Source: JAEXOD01 sp937930275 (lineage in GTDB: Bacteria > Bacteroidota > Ignavibacteria > Ignavibacteriales > Melioribacteraceae). Taken from it: a stretch of DNA of 48,436 bases. The DNA lies in NCBI GenBank assembly GCA_036733965.1, contig DAIMZL010000012.1, positions 1 to 48,436 of the forward strand, read 5' to 3'. Below the pieces are notes generated by a model that was not told the DNA's origin, did no database searches, and was given only the letters and a program-made list of their open reading frames with translations. Made by a program: the position numbers and the translations under genes. Shown here in pieces: positions 18,151 through 26,874 of this stretch (positions are counted from its first letter, which is position 1; every line of letters begins with the position of its first letter).

Positions 18151-18932
18151 TCTATTATTTCGGCATCGGAAGGAATATTTAAGTTCATATCTTCAATTTC
18201 GGTATTAACCGTAATATTACGATACTCAATATTAATCTTTTGTTTATTCAACTTGTTTTCTACAACTATTTTGTAAGGTATGGGTACTTCATCAATAATT
18301 TTAAAGTCAGAAAATGTACTTTGCAGTGCTAAATTATTCGGAAATTTATAGAATCCGTATTTTTTTATTTCCAATTTTTTTTGGCTTATCTGATATACAC
18401 TTTTAACTTTTTTCGTGCTATCGGCATACGTCATAATATAATCATCCCCTTTATTATCGTACTCCGTTGGGTCAAGTCTAAGTTTATCGGTTAAATTTAC
18501 CGCACCAGCAAAAGCATCTATAAGTTCGTCAAATGTTAAATCAACTTTAAATATTTCTCGTAAAACCGGTTTACTTATATCTCCTTTGTAAACAACATTA
18601 TTCATAACATCGTAAAAAACAAAATCGCGTTTTGTTACCATTGCATGTGCCAAGTCAATTCCCCATGGTCCATAAATAGATATACTAATAGAATCGGGCT
18701 TTTTAATATTAACTTCAAAATTCCCTTTTGCTGTAAGTTCTGCACTTTCAACGTTTAATACGCCTGTTCCAACAAACGATTTTATCTTCCTTCTATTTCC
18801 TTCTAACTTTTTAACAAGTCTATCGTAAGGCAACGATTCTTCTTCAAGATTTGTAACCGATGGGGCACAACCGTAAAACATACTGAACAACAACAAAGAA
18901 ATTATTAAATAATACAATTTTGAAAATCTCAC
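18144..18932 (-). CDS. DUF4292-type lipoprotein (LolB/LolA-like fold)
   Basis: A 262-residue lipoprotein with lipobox Cys22 (MFYGC). The mature domain (IKSFVGTGVLNVES, GNFEVNIKKPDSISISIYGPWGID) matches the DUF4292 family of Bacteroidota, thought by fold to resemble LolB, the outer-membrane lipoprotein acceptor; its role is unproven. It overlaps its upstream TPR neighbour by four bases (ATGA) and the EnvC-like gene by seven, an order (TPR, DUF4292, M23) I associate with Bacteroidota genomes. This tight coupling suggests a shared role in envelope assembly or cell-wall control. Confidence 0.8.
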   Translation of the reverse strand: MRFSKLYYLIISLLLFSMFYGCAPSVTNLEEESLPYDRLVKKLEGNRRKIKSFVGTGVLNVESAELTAKGNFEVNIKKPDSISISIYGPWGIDLAHAMVTKRDFVFYDVMNNVVYKGDISKPVLREIFKVDLTFDELIDAFAGAVNLTDKLRLDPTEYDNKGDDYIMTYADSTKKVKSVYQISQKKLEIKKYGFYKFPNNLALQSTFSDFKIIDEVPIPYKIVVENKLNKQKINIEYRNITVNTEIEDMNLNIPSDAEIIEW

Positions 18933-20743
18933 AATTCACCTTTTTCTATTTTTTGCTTCAAATTTTTTACAGTAGGGTCTAATTTATAAGCTTCGTTCCA
19001 ACTATCTTTAGCTTTAACTTTATCCCCTAATTTATAGTATATATCCCCTAAATGGTCAACCACCGTAGCGTTATCGGGTTCAATTTCAAGACTTTTTTTA
19101 ACATATTCTTTCGCTTTTGTAAAATCGCTTAACATAAAATAAATCCATCCTATCGTATCTAAATAAGACGAATTTTCCGGTTCTTTTGTTACTGCAATTT
19201 TTGCCATTTCCAAACATCTTTCTAACTGCAACCCTCTTTCAGAAAGTGAATAAGCATAATTGTTAAGCAATAAGGGATCTTCCGGTGCTAATGTGACTGC
19301 TTTTTCGTAAGCACTATCACTTTGTGCAAACATTTCTTGTTTGCTATATATCATTCCGAACATACCGTATATCTGAGCATTTTCGGAATCTATTGCTAAA
19401 GCTTTTTTTAGCAACACCAATGCAGTATCAATTTCTCCGAGAGAGTATTTAGTAAAAGCAAATCCGTTTAATACAGATACGTCATCTTTTTGTAACCTAT
19501 GACAAACAGCAAAATAAATATCGGCATTTTTGTGGTCCTGTTGTTGACTATATGCATAAGCTAAAAGTAAATTTACCAAAAAATTATCCGGAAAATTTTT
19601 ATGTGCAATTTTCATTTCTTCAACTGTTTCCTTATAGTGCTTTGTATCAAATAAATATCCTCCGTATCTAATCCAAAGCTGATCATTCCACTCTGCCATT
19701 CTACAAGATTCCCCGAAGTATTTTATTGCATCATCGGGGCGTTTTAATTTTACGTATAATTCAGCTAAATATACTTTAGTCTGCCAAGTAGAACTATCTT
19801 TATCCACTATTAGCAGCAAGCTTTCGGAATAATTGAGTAATGAACTATCTTTATCCGATTCATCCAAAAATCCGGATACTATTCTCAATTTATTATCATA
19901 ACTTAAATCTTCTCGTTCAATTAAAGTTTTATACCATGTAAATCCTTCTTGCCAATTATTTAGCTTAACATATGAATTTGCTTTATATTCAATTAAATTA
20001 ATATCATCAGGAAATGATTGAAGTGTTTCATTAGTTAAAGAAAGGGCTTTTTCGTATTGCTTAGTTTTTATATAAGCTTCAATTAACAATTTTTGTAGCT
20101 CAATATTACTCGGATTTAACTTTAATAACTCTTCAACCGTAGTAATTGTTTTTTCAATATCCCCCATTCTTTCGTTCAATTCTGCAATGTTTATTAATAC
20201 ACTCCATTCCGGTCCTATTAAACTTAACACTTTTTCATAAATTTCTAAGGCTTTACGCGGTTTGTTAACGGAATAAAGTTCACCTAAAGCAAATAAAGCT
20301 TTATAGTTTGAGGAATCTAATTCAACTACTTTTTCAAAAGATTCTATAGCATAATCGTTTTTTCTGCCTAAACTGTACAACTGTCCCGCAAGCAAATAAT
20401 AATCTATATTTGTTGAATCATATTCAATCGCTTTGTTTATACTTTGTATTGCATTTGTAATTTTGTTTATCCGTAAATATTCTTTTGCCATCGAATAATA
20501 AATGCCGGACTTAGTATCAAACTGAAGAGCATCTTGATAATCTAAAATAGCATCTGCGCTATTCCCCTTAACACTATTTATCAACCCGTCAATATACGAG
20601 CGGATTGCATTATTTTTATCTGTTATTCTTGGCTCTTCTTTATTAGTTTTTACTACCGAGGCTCTATTTTCTTCTTTATTCACCTTTGCGGAGCAGCCGA
20701 TAATAAAAAGAGAAGCCGTAAATATTATAATTATTTTTTTCAT
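18929..20743 (-). CDS. TPR-repeat lipoprotein
   Basis: About 604 residues: a lipoprotein signal (MKKIIIIFTA, lipobox IIGC with Cys17), then about fifteen tetratricopeptide repeats running to the C-terminus, seen as recurring patterns such as A-x-x-x-Y-x-x-A-x-x-L-x-P. TPR solenoids act as protein-binding scaffolds, here probably at the periplasmic face of a membrane. The frame is open from 20794, but that start adds 17 residues before a perfect signal peptide, so ATG at 20743 is preferred. It heads the operon TPR - DUF4292 - EnvC-like. Partners are not known. Confidence 0.85.
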   Translation of the reverse strand: MKKIIIIFTASLFIIGCSAKVNKEENRASVVKTNKEEPRITDKNNAIRSYIDGLINSVKGNSADAILDYQDALQFDTKSGIYYSMAKEYLRINKITNAIQSINKAIEYDSTNIDYYLLAGQLYSLGRKNDYAIESFEKVVELDSSNYKALFALGELYSVNKPRKALEIYEKVLSLIGPEWSVLINIAELNERMGDIEKTITTVEELLKLNPSNIELQKLLIEAYIKTKQYEKALSLTNETLQSFPDDINLIEYKANSYVKLNNWQEGFTWYKTLIEREDLSYDNKLRIVSGFLDESDKDSSLLNYSESLLLIVDKDSSTWQTKVYLAELYVKLKRPDDAIKYFGESCRMAEWNDQLWIRYGGYLFDTKHYKETVEEMKIAHKNFPDNFLVNLLLAYAYSQQQDHKNADIYFAVCHRLQKDDVSVLNGFAFTKYSLGEIDTALVLLKKALAIDSENAQIYGMFGMIYSKQEMFAQSDSAYEKAVTLAPEDPLLLNNYAYSLSERGLQLERCLEMAKIAVTKEPENSSYLDTIGWIYFMLSDFTKAKEYVKKSLEIEPDNATVVDHLGDIYYKLGDKVKAKDSWNEAYKLDPTVKNLKQKIEKGEL

Positions 20744-20846
20744 AGTCAAAATTAATTTAAATTTAAAAATATAATTTCTTATCTTTAATAACAAGGTTAA
20801 AACAACTAAAATAGTATTTTGTTTCTAAAACAGCCTAAATAAAACA

Positions 20847-21767
20847 ATGCAAATATTCGACTTAGCTATTTCTTTTGAATGGGAATTTGATACCGATTTT
20901 GTTAATTTGATGGAAAAGAACCTACAAAGTAGCGGTTTTACTACGTACATTATACAAAAGCACAACTTAGTAGAAACAATTGAAAGATTAAGCAATAAAG
21001 AAATACATTTTTTAGCTTATTTTGACCGTGCCGGAGATGTAGATTACGATTTCGTTCCCTTAACAAATTTATTAATAAGAAAAAGAACATATTTAATTAA
21101 TCCTTATTCAAAAGTTGTTACGTATATAAATAAAGCTATTATGCATAATTTATTAATTAGGCATAAAATACATGTTCCTTTTACAATTATTCTTCCTCCG
21201 TTAAAAACAAAAAAAGATACCGTAATTAGCATTAAAGAATGGGAATATATTGGAAAACCTTTTGTAATTAAACCTGCTTTTTATACCGGAGGAAAAGAAG
21301 GAGTAATAGTTAATGCACAATCACTTTTTGATGTAATTGAAGAAAGACGCAAATTACCTGATGATAGATATTTAATTCAAAAAAAAATTTATCCTCAGTA
21401 TTTAGAAGGGAAAAGAGCCTGGTTTAGAATTATTTGGGCTTTTGGCGAAGCTTTACCTTCATGGTGGAATGATTTAACCGATTTATATCAAGTTTTAACA
21501 GACGATGAGATTAAAAAATACAATTTGCATAAGTTAATTTCTATCACAAAAAAGATTGCCGCAATTAGCGGATTAGATTATTTTTCGACAGAAATAACGT
21601 TAGCCGAAGATAATAATTTTTATGCAATAGATTATTTAAATGATCAATGTGATATGAGACTCCGGTCAATTCATCCTGACGGAGTACCTGATGAAATTGT
21701 AACTAAGTTTATTGAAAAACTTGGAGATAAACTTAAAAAAATTAAAAGAGCATATCATCTTCAATAG
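20847..21767 (+). CDS. ATP-grasp-like protein (RimK-type), substrate unknown
   Basis: A 306-residue cytosolic protein without signal peptide. The middle and C-terminal parts resemble an ATP-grasp fold: the nucleotide-binding strand FVIKPAFYTGGKEGVIV (about 148-164), YLIQKKIYP, a basic WFRIIWAFGE strand and the probable metal-binding region FYAIDYLNDQCDMRL (about 257-271, with Asp and Asn-Asp). ATP-grasp ligases join a carboxylate to an amine; the substrate here cannot be inferred. Its stop lies inside the 3' end of the opposite-strand rsgA gene, an overlap of 26 bases. Confidence 0.6.
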   Translation: MQIFDLAISFEWEFDTDFVNLMEKNLQSSGFTTYIIQKHNLVETIERLSNKEIHFLAYFDRAGDVDYDFVPLTNLLIRKRTYLINPYSKVVTYINKAIMHNLLIRHKIHVPFTIILPPLKTKKDTVISIKEWEYIGKPFVIKPAFYTGGKEGVIVNAQSLFDVIEERRKLPDDRYLIQKKIYPQYLEGKRAWFRIIWAFGEALPSWWNDLTDLYQVLTDDEIKKYNLHKLISITKKIAAISGLDYFSTEITLAEDNNFYAIDYLNDQCDMRLRSIHPDGVPDEIVTKFIEKLGDKLKKIKRAYHLQ

Positions 21768-22695
21768 TATTTAATAAATTTAAATAACTATTATACCTTT
21801 CGGCAGATATTACTCCGCTTTCTACAGCTTTATCAATAGCACAGCCGGGTTCATGATTATGTGTGCACGTATTAAATTTACAATTAAATCGATGTTCGTT
21901 AAATTCAATAAAATAATGACTTAAATCTTCTTTCTTAATTCCGAATGGGTCAATCTCTCTAATACCGGGAGTATCTATTAAACAAGTGCTATTTTCGCCT
22001 ACATACAGGTTTACGGATACGGTTGTGTGTCTTCCTTTATTTGTATAATCACTAATATCACCTATTCGTAAATCCAACTTTGGAAATAATTTGTTAATTA
22101 GAGAAGATTTTCCCACACCCGATTGGCCCCAAAAAATCGAGGTTTTTCCTTTAATTAAATCTGCCAATTTATCAATATTTTTTCCCTTATCAACACTTGT
22201 AACAAATAATGTATAACCAATTTTTTTATATAGTTTTTCCCAAAATTTAACTTCTTTATCGTAATAAATATCACTTTTGTTTATAATTATTACCGGTTTT
22301 ATATTGCTGCTTTCTGCAATTACTAAAAACCTATCAATAACCTTATTATTAAATTTTGGAGAGTCAACGCTGGAAACAATAAAAAATAAGTCTATATTAC
22401 TTGCAATAATCTGTTCTAATCTTTCCCCTCTAAAAGTAGCCCCTTTAATTTTTGGTGCTTTTCGCGAAAGATAATTTCTTCTTTCGTTAATTGTATTAAT
22501 TACTCCCACCCCTTCTGTTACATCTTCATAATCAACAATATCCCCAACGCAAACAATATCTAAAACGGATTGTTTGTTCCTTTTAAGTTCAAATTCTTTT
22601 TTGTAACGCCCCCTTAACGAGCATCTTATTGTTTTACCTGCATCGTTAAGTACGTAAAAATCCTTACTTTCAATTCCTATTACTTTTGCTTTAAT
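21742..22695 (-). CDS. rsgA: Ribosome small subunit-dependent GTPase A, with ATT start codon
   Basis: A circularly permuted GTPase that matures the 30S ribosomal subunit. With the proposed start the protein has 317 residues: N-terminal OB-fold (KAKVIGIES, RCSLRGRYKKEF, VVGDxVDY-like segment), then G4 NKSD (139-142), G1 GQSGVGKS (190-197), G3 DTPG (241-244) and zinc ligands Cys272, Cys277, His279, Cys285. The first ATG/GTG/TTG in frame is GTG at 22509, which would delete the whole OB-fold. The frame is open upstream to a TAA; just after it lies ATT at 22695-22693, six bases after GGAG, exactly where homologues begin. I therefore call ATT as the start, a rare codon known from infC and pcnB. Confidence 0.88.
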   Translation of the reverse strand: MKAKVIGIESKDFYVLNDAGKTIRCSLRGRYKKEFELKRNKQSVLDIVCVGDIVDYEDVTEGVGVINTINERRNYLSRKAPKIKGATFRGERLEQIIASNIDLFFIVSSVDSPKFNNKVIDRFLVIAESSNIKPVIIINKSDIYYDKEVKFWEKLYKKIGYTLFVTSVDKGKNIDKLADLIKGKTSIFWGQSGVGKSSLINKLFPKLDLRIGDISDYTNKGRHTTVSVNLYVGENSTCLIDTPGIREIDPFGIKKEDLSHYFIEFNEHRFNCKFNTCTHNHEPGCAIDKAVESGVISAERYNSYLNLLNTIEDDMLF

Positions 22696-22700
22696 ATGTT

Positions 22701-22706
22701 ACTCCG
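22701..22706 (-). promoter_or_regulatory. Ribosome binding site deciding the ATT start of rsgA
   Basis: On the minus strand GGAGTA (complement of 22706-22701) stands six bases before ATT at 22695. It is one of the better Shine-Dalgarno matches in the window, and it supports initiation at a codon that gene finders ignore. Confidence 0.7.
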
Positions 22707-22766
22707 ATTAAATCAATCTTCTAACACTTTCAATTAATTTAACCTTAAATTTAACATAAAAACATA

Positions 22767-24215
22767 TTAAAATCTATAAGAAATTGTTAGTATAAAGTTG
22801 TTATAATCTATTTTTTCCTGATAACCAATATTATCTGTAGAATATGCAAACCCGTAATCGTACCAAGTACCGTAAACATAAGCAGCATCAATAGCTACCG
22901 ATTGTTCTAAAAGGTATCCCAAACCAAATGTATAGAACTTTTTATTAAACTTGGAATCTTTATCTGATTTATATGGCGAAGGCATTTGCATATAACCCGC
23001 ACGTACTCTAAGATTTATTGGTACAAAATTATATTCCGCTCCTAAGTTATAATTTATTACACTAACTAAATCATTTTTAATATAACTATTATTTTGAGAA
23101 CGTTTTGTTTCGGTTAAACCGTCAGAAAACGTAGATTGTGTATAATCTACTAAAGTTGCTTGAGCCGATATTACTAAATTGTTTGCCGTGTAAGCAGCAC
23201 CTGTCGTAAATTCAAACGGTGTTTTAATTTCATATTCTATTTTGCTTGATATGGGTCCGTCAATATAGTATGTTCTGTTTCCAAAACGAGCGTTTGCATC
23301 AACAGTATATTTTTCTTTTATTGAAATTACATCAGGGAATTTAATATTCATTCCAAACCTAACCATATCTTTTAATGTGTATAGCAAACCCATATTAAAA
23401 CTATACCCTGATAGTTCCCAATCAATTTCATCTTTTAAATTAAAATATTCAAAAGAACGAGTTGTAGGGTCCCCCGGATAAGTTTCAAGTGTTGCACCAT
23501 ACATATCCAGTACGTCATCTTCGTAATAATCTTTTGTTTGATTAAACGTACCGCCCAAAATATTAAAAGAAGCTCCTACAAATACACCTTTTGCAAATTC
23601 AACCGAACCTGCAAACGAATATCTATTAAGACTACCTGTTTGTGTAATTTCTGCAGATTGATTTAAATTTCCGTTAATTAATGTTTCATCATTTAAATAA
23701 ACATTCTGACTATTATATACGGGATAACTTAAACCAAGAACATATGGTATATCATCACCTTGTAAAGTTAAATCTTGTATCATCGAGGAATTTGTTCGAT
23801 TTAAACCGTTATATTTTATTACCTTATTAAAATCTTTATCTTTTGTAAATCCGGCAGCAAATGATAAACTACCTTGTACGGTAGGGAACGGATAAACGAA
23901 ACCGATTTGAGAAAAGTTTGCCGCATTTTGTGAAAAATCAGTTGAATTACCGATAAATGATGAATTATTATTAAATTTTCCAAAATCAAAACCTGTGCTT
24001 AATTCAAATCTTTTAACTAATCCAAGTCCGGCAGGATTTGAAAAAACCGCCGAAAAATCGTCAGCAACAGCCGTAAATGCATTACCCATGCCTACAGTTC
24101 TTGCACCCGATCCTATTCCGGGTTGCGATAATCTAACAACATCACTTAAACCTTGGGCATAAATATTTCCAGATAATAATATTATCAATAAAGTCAAAAT
24201 TCTGTTTTTAAACAT
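22767..24215 (-). CDS. Outer membrane barrel protein of the OmpP1/FadL/TodX (PorV-like) type
   Basis: A 482-residue protein with signal peptide (to NIYAQ) followed by a typical N-terminal hatch motif, GSGARTVGMGNAFTAVADDF, then SAVFSNPAGLGL, both hallmarks of FadL/PorV-like barrels, and alternating beta strands to a C-terminal aromatic residue (ILTISYRF). FadL proteins import hydrophobic substrates; PorV-type members serve type IX secretion. Which applies here cannot be told from sequence, although a T9SS cargo occurs in the window. It is the last of three genes, its ATG overlapping the stop of the CxxCH lipoprotein by one base. Confidence 0.82.
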   Translation of the reverse strand: MFKNRILTLLIILLSGNIYAQGLSDVVRLSQPGIGSGARTVGMGNAFTAVADDFSAVFSNPAGLGLVKRFELSTGFDFGKFNNNSSFIGNSTDFSQNAANFSQIGFVYPFPTVQGSLSFAAGFTKDKDFNKVIKYNGLNRTNSSMIQDLTLQGDDIPYVLGLSYPVYNSQNVYLNDETLINGNLNQSAEITQTGSLNRYSFAGSVEFAKGVFVGASFNILGGTFNQTKDYYEDDVLDMYGATLETYPGDPTTRSFEYFNLKDEIDWELSGYSFNMGLLYTLKDMVRFGMNIKFPDVISIKEKYTVDANARFGNRTYYIDGPISSKIEYEIKTPFEFTTGAAYTANNLVISAQATLVDYTQSTFSDGLTETKRSQNNSYIKNDLVSVINYNLGAEYNFVPINLRVRAGYMQMPSPYKSDKDSKFNKKFYTFGLGYLLEQSVAIDAAYVYGTWYDYGFAYSTDNIGYQEKIDYNNFILTISYRF

Positions 24216-24778
24216 TATCTCCTCCCGTTTCCGTTGTTTCTTCCGCCGTCATTGTTTCGTGTATTACTGGATTTTTGATTATTATCATTACTTTCAGTAC
24301 TTCTTTTATCTCTATCTGAATTATCTCTTGTTTTAGTCGGTGTGGTTGTTGTTCCTCCGGCGCCTTGTGTAGGAGTCGGAATATAGATAGGAGGTAACCC
24401 GCCGCCGCCTATTCTGCCGCTTTCTCCGTCATAAATTTCACCATTAATTCCGGTATCATACTTAACGGGAGTATAAATATCTGAAAATGCCACTTCATAC
24501 CACCACGGCATTTTATAGTAGTACGCTACATCGTTATACTTTACCGTTTCGTTTGTATCGTCTTCTGCAGTCATGTAAATATCTTTTTTAACGTAATAAT
24601 TATATCTTTCAAGTTCGCTTTCCGTATGACAAGAAGCACAGTTATTTTTGTAACTAACTTCTATTAAGTCAACTCGGCCGTTATCATCTTTATGCACAAC
24701 ATTAGGATGTTGATAAACCGTATAACAACCGGCTATTGATAGCGTAAATAAAAACCCAAGAATAATATTAAATTTCAT
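24215..24778 (-). CDS. Lipoprotein with one CxxCH haem-binding motif and low-complexity tail
   Basis: A 187-residue predicted lipoprotein (lipobox SIAGC, Cys18). At residues 47-51 it has CASCH, the pattern for covalent haem c attachment, preceded by NN and followed by TESE, with Met residues further on (MTAED, KMPWW) that could be axial ligands. Otherwise it matches no family I know. The last 70 residues are Gly/Thr then Asn/Arg/Ser-rich and probably disordered. It lies one base after the Tyr-rich lipoprotein gene and overlaps the FadL-like gene. A one-haem surface lipoprotein is plausible, but CxxCH also occurs by chance or in zinc sites. Confidence 0.6.
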   Translation of the reverse strand: MKFNIILGFLFTLSIAGCYTVYQHPNVVHKDDNGRVDLIEVSYKNNCASCHTESELERYNYYVKKDIYMTAEDDTNETVKYNDVAYYYKMPWWYEVAFSDIYTPVKYDTGINGEIYDGESGRIGGGGLPPIYIPTPTQGAGGTTTTPTKTRDNSDRDKRSTESNDNNQKSSNTRNNDGGRNNGNGRR

Positions 24779-24779
24779 T

Positions 24780-25958
24780 TTATCTTCTCTCTCTTGTGCC
24801 TGAATTTCTTGAACTTTCGTTATTCCCTCTCGAGTTATTTCCGTTATTATTGTTTACCGGAGGAGTATAGTTTCTTGGTGGCTCTTGATTTCTGTACTCT
24901 CGAGTAGGCGGATTTTCACGATTCTGTTTTACAGGCGGTTCGTAATTTCTATTTGTATTTCTATTATCGTTATTTCTGTTTTGGTTTACCGGCGGTTGAT
25001 ATTCTCTGTTATAATCATTCCTGTCTGTTTTTCTTTCAACCGTTCTTCTATCTTCGTTTTCACGTTTTATATATATTTTTTTTCTAACTCCCGAATCTCT
25101 GTTAACCGGATTGTCTATTTTATCGTTAGATCCTCTAAATTCTCTATTTGTTTGGATTTTCGGTTCATTATCCCTAATTATACGAGTGTTGTTATTATCT
25201 TTTACAAATATTTTTCGGGTGTTTGTTTCATTATCTATTTTAATCTCCCGTTTTGAATTTTTCAGTCTATCAGTCGGAATTCCTTTATCATCGTTCAATC
25301 TTCTTATCTGTTCTTCGGTTCTTGTAACTTTTTCTCTATCTTTTAATATTTCTCTTCCTGTAAAAGTATTTTCGCGTGTTGTATTTCCAAACGAGTTAGT
25401 AACGGTTCTTCCGTTATCTCTTGTACGTCTTCCCCCGTCATTATTACGAGTATGCCCCGGATGTGTTCCGTAATTTGAATATCCGCCGTTATAATTATAT
25501 GCGTAACCGTAATATCCATAATTATAATAATTATCCCAAGTGTACCAGTAGTCGTTATAATATGGTCTCCAATAGTAACCAAAATAAAATCCGTCAAAAT
25601 AAACTCGAGGCGAGCACCATGAATGTGTGTACCAGAAATAATCCCAAGAATAATACGGATCGTAATAAGGAGATAGTACAGAAACTCTGTACCAAGGCGA
25701 AAAATCGTAAACCGGAGTATCATAATAATAATTATTTACAACTCTATCTTCCAATCCCCTATATTCTTCACTTGAAGAGTCATCATAATAAACAGTATCA
25801 TAAGCTGCCGAATCGGAATCGTATTGTTGAGAATAATTACCGTATTGTTCCGAATCATCATAGTAAGTATATTCCGGTAAATCTTCTTTAACTGCAACAC
25901 GTGTATAACAACCGGCAAATGTTAAAGAGATTACGATAAGGACTAAAAAACGTTTCAT
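24780..25958 (-). CDS. Tyr-rich lipoprotein with Arg/Asn-rich PPV-repeat tail, unknown function
   Basis: A 392-residue lipoprotein (lipobox TFAGC, Cys17). Residues about 30-160 are extraordinarily rich in Tyr, Trp, Asp and Ser (YYDPYYSWDYFWYTHSW); the remainder is charged and Asn/Arg-rich with three near-repeats of the form Y-x-PPV-[NK]-x-N near residues 315-375. No enzyme domain is seen. The frame opens at 25970, but ATG at 25958 has GAGGTG five bases upstream and starts the signal peptide directly. It is the first gene of an operon with the CxxCH lipoprotein and the FadL-like barrel, whose lipoproteins share the start GCYT after the lipobox. Confidence 0.65.
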   Translation of the reverse strand: MKRFLVLIVISLTFAGCYTRVAVKEDLPEYTYYDDSEQYGNYSQQYDSDSAAYDTVYYDDSSSEEYRGLEDRVVNNYYYDTPVYDFSPWYRVSVLSPYYDPYYSWDYFWYTHSWCSPRVYFDGFYFGYYWRPYYNDYWYTWDNYYNYGYYGYAYNYNGGYSNYGTHPGHTRNNDGGRRTRDNGRTVTNSFGNTTRENTFTGREILKDREKVTRTEEQIRRLNDDKGIPTDRLKNSKREIKIDNETNTRKIFVKDNNNTRIIRDNEPKIQTNREFRGSNDKIDNPVNRDSGVRKKIYIKRENEDRRTVERKTDRNDYNREYQPPVNQNRNNDNRNTNRNYEPPVKQNRENPPTREYRNQEPPRNYTPPVNNNNGNNSRGNNESSRNSGTRERR

Positions 25959-26071
25959 GGCACACCTCATTATCTTTTCTTAATAACAATCAAAAATCAT
26001 TCCTTAAAATAAATAGGTAAATAACTATTAAAATCAAGGAATTATTTATAAATTGTCATTTTAAAAGTACA

Positions 26072-26097
26072 TTAGTGTATAAAAAATAATACACTAA
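26072..26097 (-). terminator. Weak AT-rich hairpin at the end of the barrel gene
   Basis: TTAGTGTAT / ATACACTAA with an eight-base loop overlaps the stop codon of the barrel gene. It has no proper T-run on the minus strand, so a terminator role is only possible. Confidence 0.25.
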
Positions 26098-26864
26098 AAT
26101 ATTGCTTTAATATACTCCACAAATATAGCTCTATCTGCTTTGCCGCTATTTACCTTTCGGTTATCCGAAAGGTTGCGTAAATCTACGCCGAAAGTGAATC
26201 CGCCACCCGGACTAAAGCGAGCACCAAAATTAAGGTAACCGCTACCGTTTCCGTAAGCTCCGCCGTTATTATCGTTAATTCCTAAATTATACTCGGCAAT
26301 TACTGAAAATTGACTTCCTATAGTTTTTTCCAAACCAAAAGCGAAATTTAAATCTTTATCGCCGTCTTTTCTTTCAAGAGAATAATTTAACTCGCCTATT
26401 AAATTTAAGTAACCAAGAAATTTAAAGTTGCGCGAAACGGTTGCAAAAAAGCCCGGTGATTTTATCTCAAATCTATTCTGATCGGTAAAATAGACTCCTT
26501 TACCTTGTGAATCAAATCCGATTGCCAATGCAGGGTACTGGTCAGATTCTTCAAGTACTTTAAAACGAATATTTACGCCGGGTAATTTGTACCAATCAAT
26601 AGTGCCTTGCCCTATTACGTTGGAACCTCCGTAAGATATTCCGAAACTGAAATTCTTAAAAACGCCAACTTCAATTTTTGTAATTATTACACCTAAAGGC
26701 ATTGCATCTAAACTAACTCCGACAAAACCTTTTTCTAATACTCCTGTAGTAGGTATGTCAATTAAATATCTATATTCATAATTTGCATCGGTACCCGCCG
26801 TTCCTTGTGCAAATATTGATGAAAAAACGAATAAAAACATTATAAGAACAAAACTTTTTTTCAT
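26094..26864 (-). CDS. Putative outer membrane beta-barrel protein
   Basis: About 256 residues with a signal peptide (MKKSFVLIMFLFVFSSIFAQ) and a C-terminal run of amphipathic beta strands with Gly/aromatic girdles (FSFGISYGGS, YLNFGARFSPGGGFTFGVDLR) ending in an aromatic-rich strand, consistent with a small barrel. No family was recognised. The frame is open from 26885, but ATG at 26864 has GAGG five bases upstream and begins the signal peptide. It follows the stop of the small membrane protein gene by ten bases, so the two are probably cotranscribed. Confidence 0.65.
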   Translation of the reverse strand: MKKSFVLIMFLFVFSSIFAQGTAGTDANYEYRYLIDIPTTGVLEKGFVGVSLDAMPLGVIITKIEVGVFKNFSFGISYGGSNVIGQGTIDWYKLPGVNIRFKVLEESDQYPALAIGFDSQGKGVYFTDQNRFEIKSPGFFATVSRNFKFLGYLNLIGELNYSLERKDGDKDLNFAFGLEKTIGSQFSVIAEYNLGINDNNGGAYGNGSGYLNFGARFSPGGGFTFGVDLRNLSDNRKVNSGKADRAIFVEYIKAIF

Positions 26865-26874
26865 ATTGCCTCGC

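Noticed and set aside
22277..22474. Plus-strand frame of 65 codons inside rsgA
   Set aside because: Antisense shadow of the rsgA GTPase domain, with no start signal.
21742..22509. rsgA as a truncated gene beginning at GTG 22509
   Set aside because: The upstream 186 bases continue the same frame and encode a recognisable OB-fold, so the gene is complete if ATT is the start.
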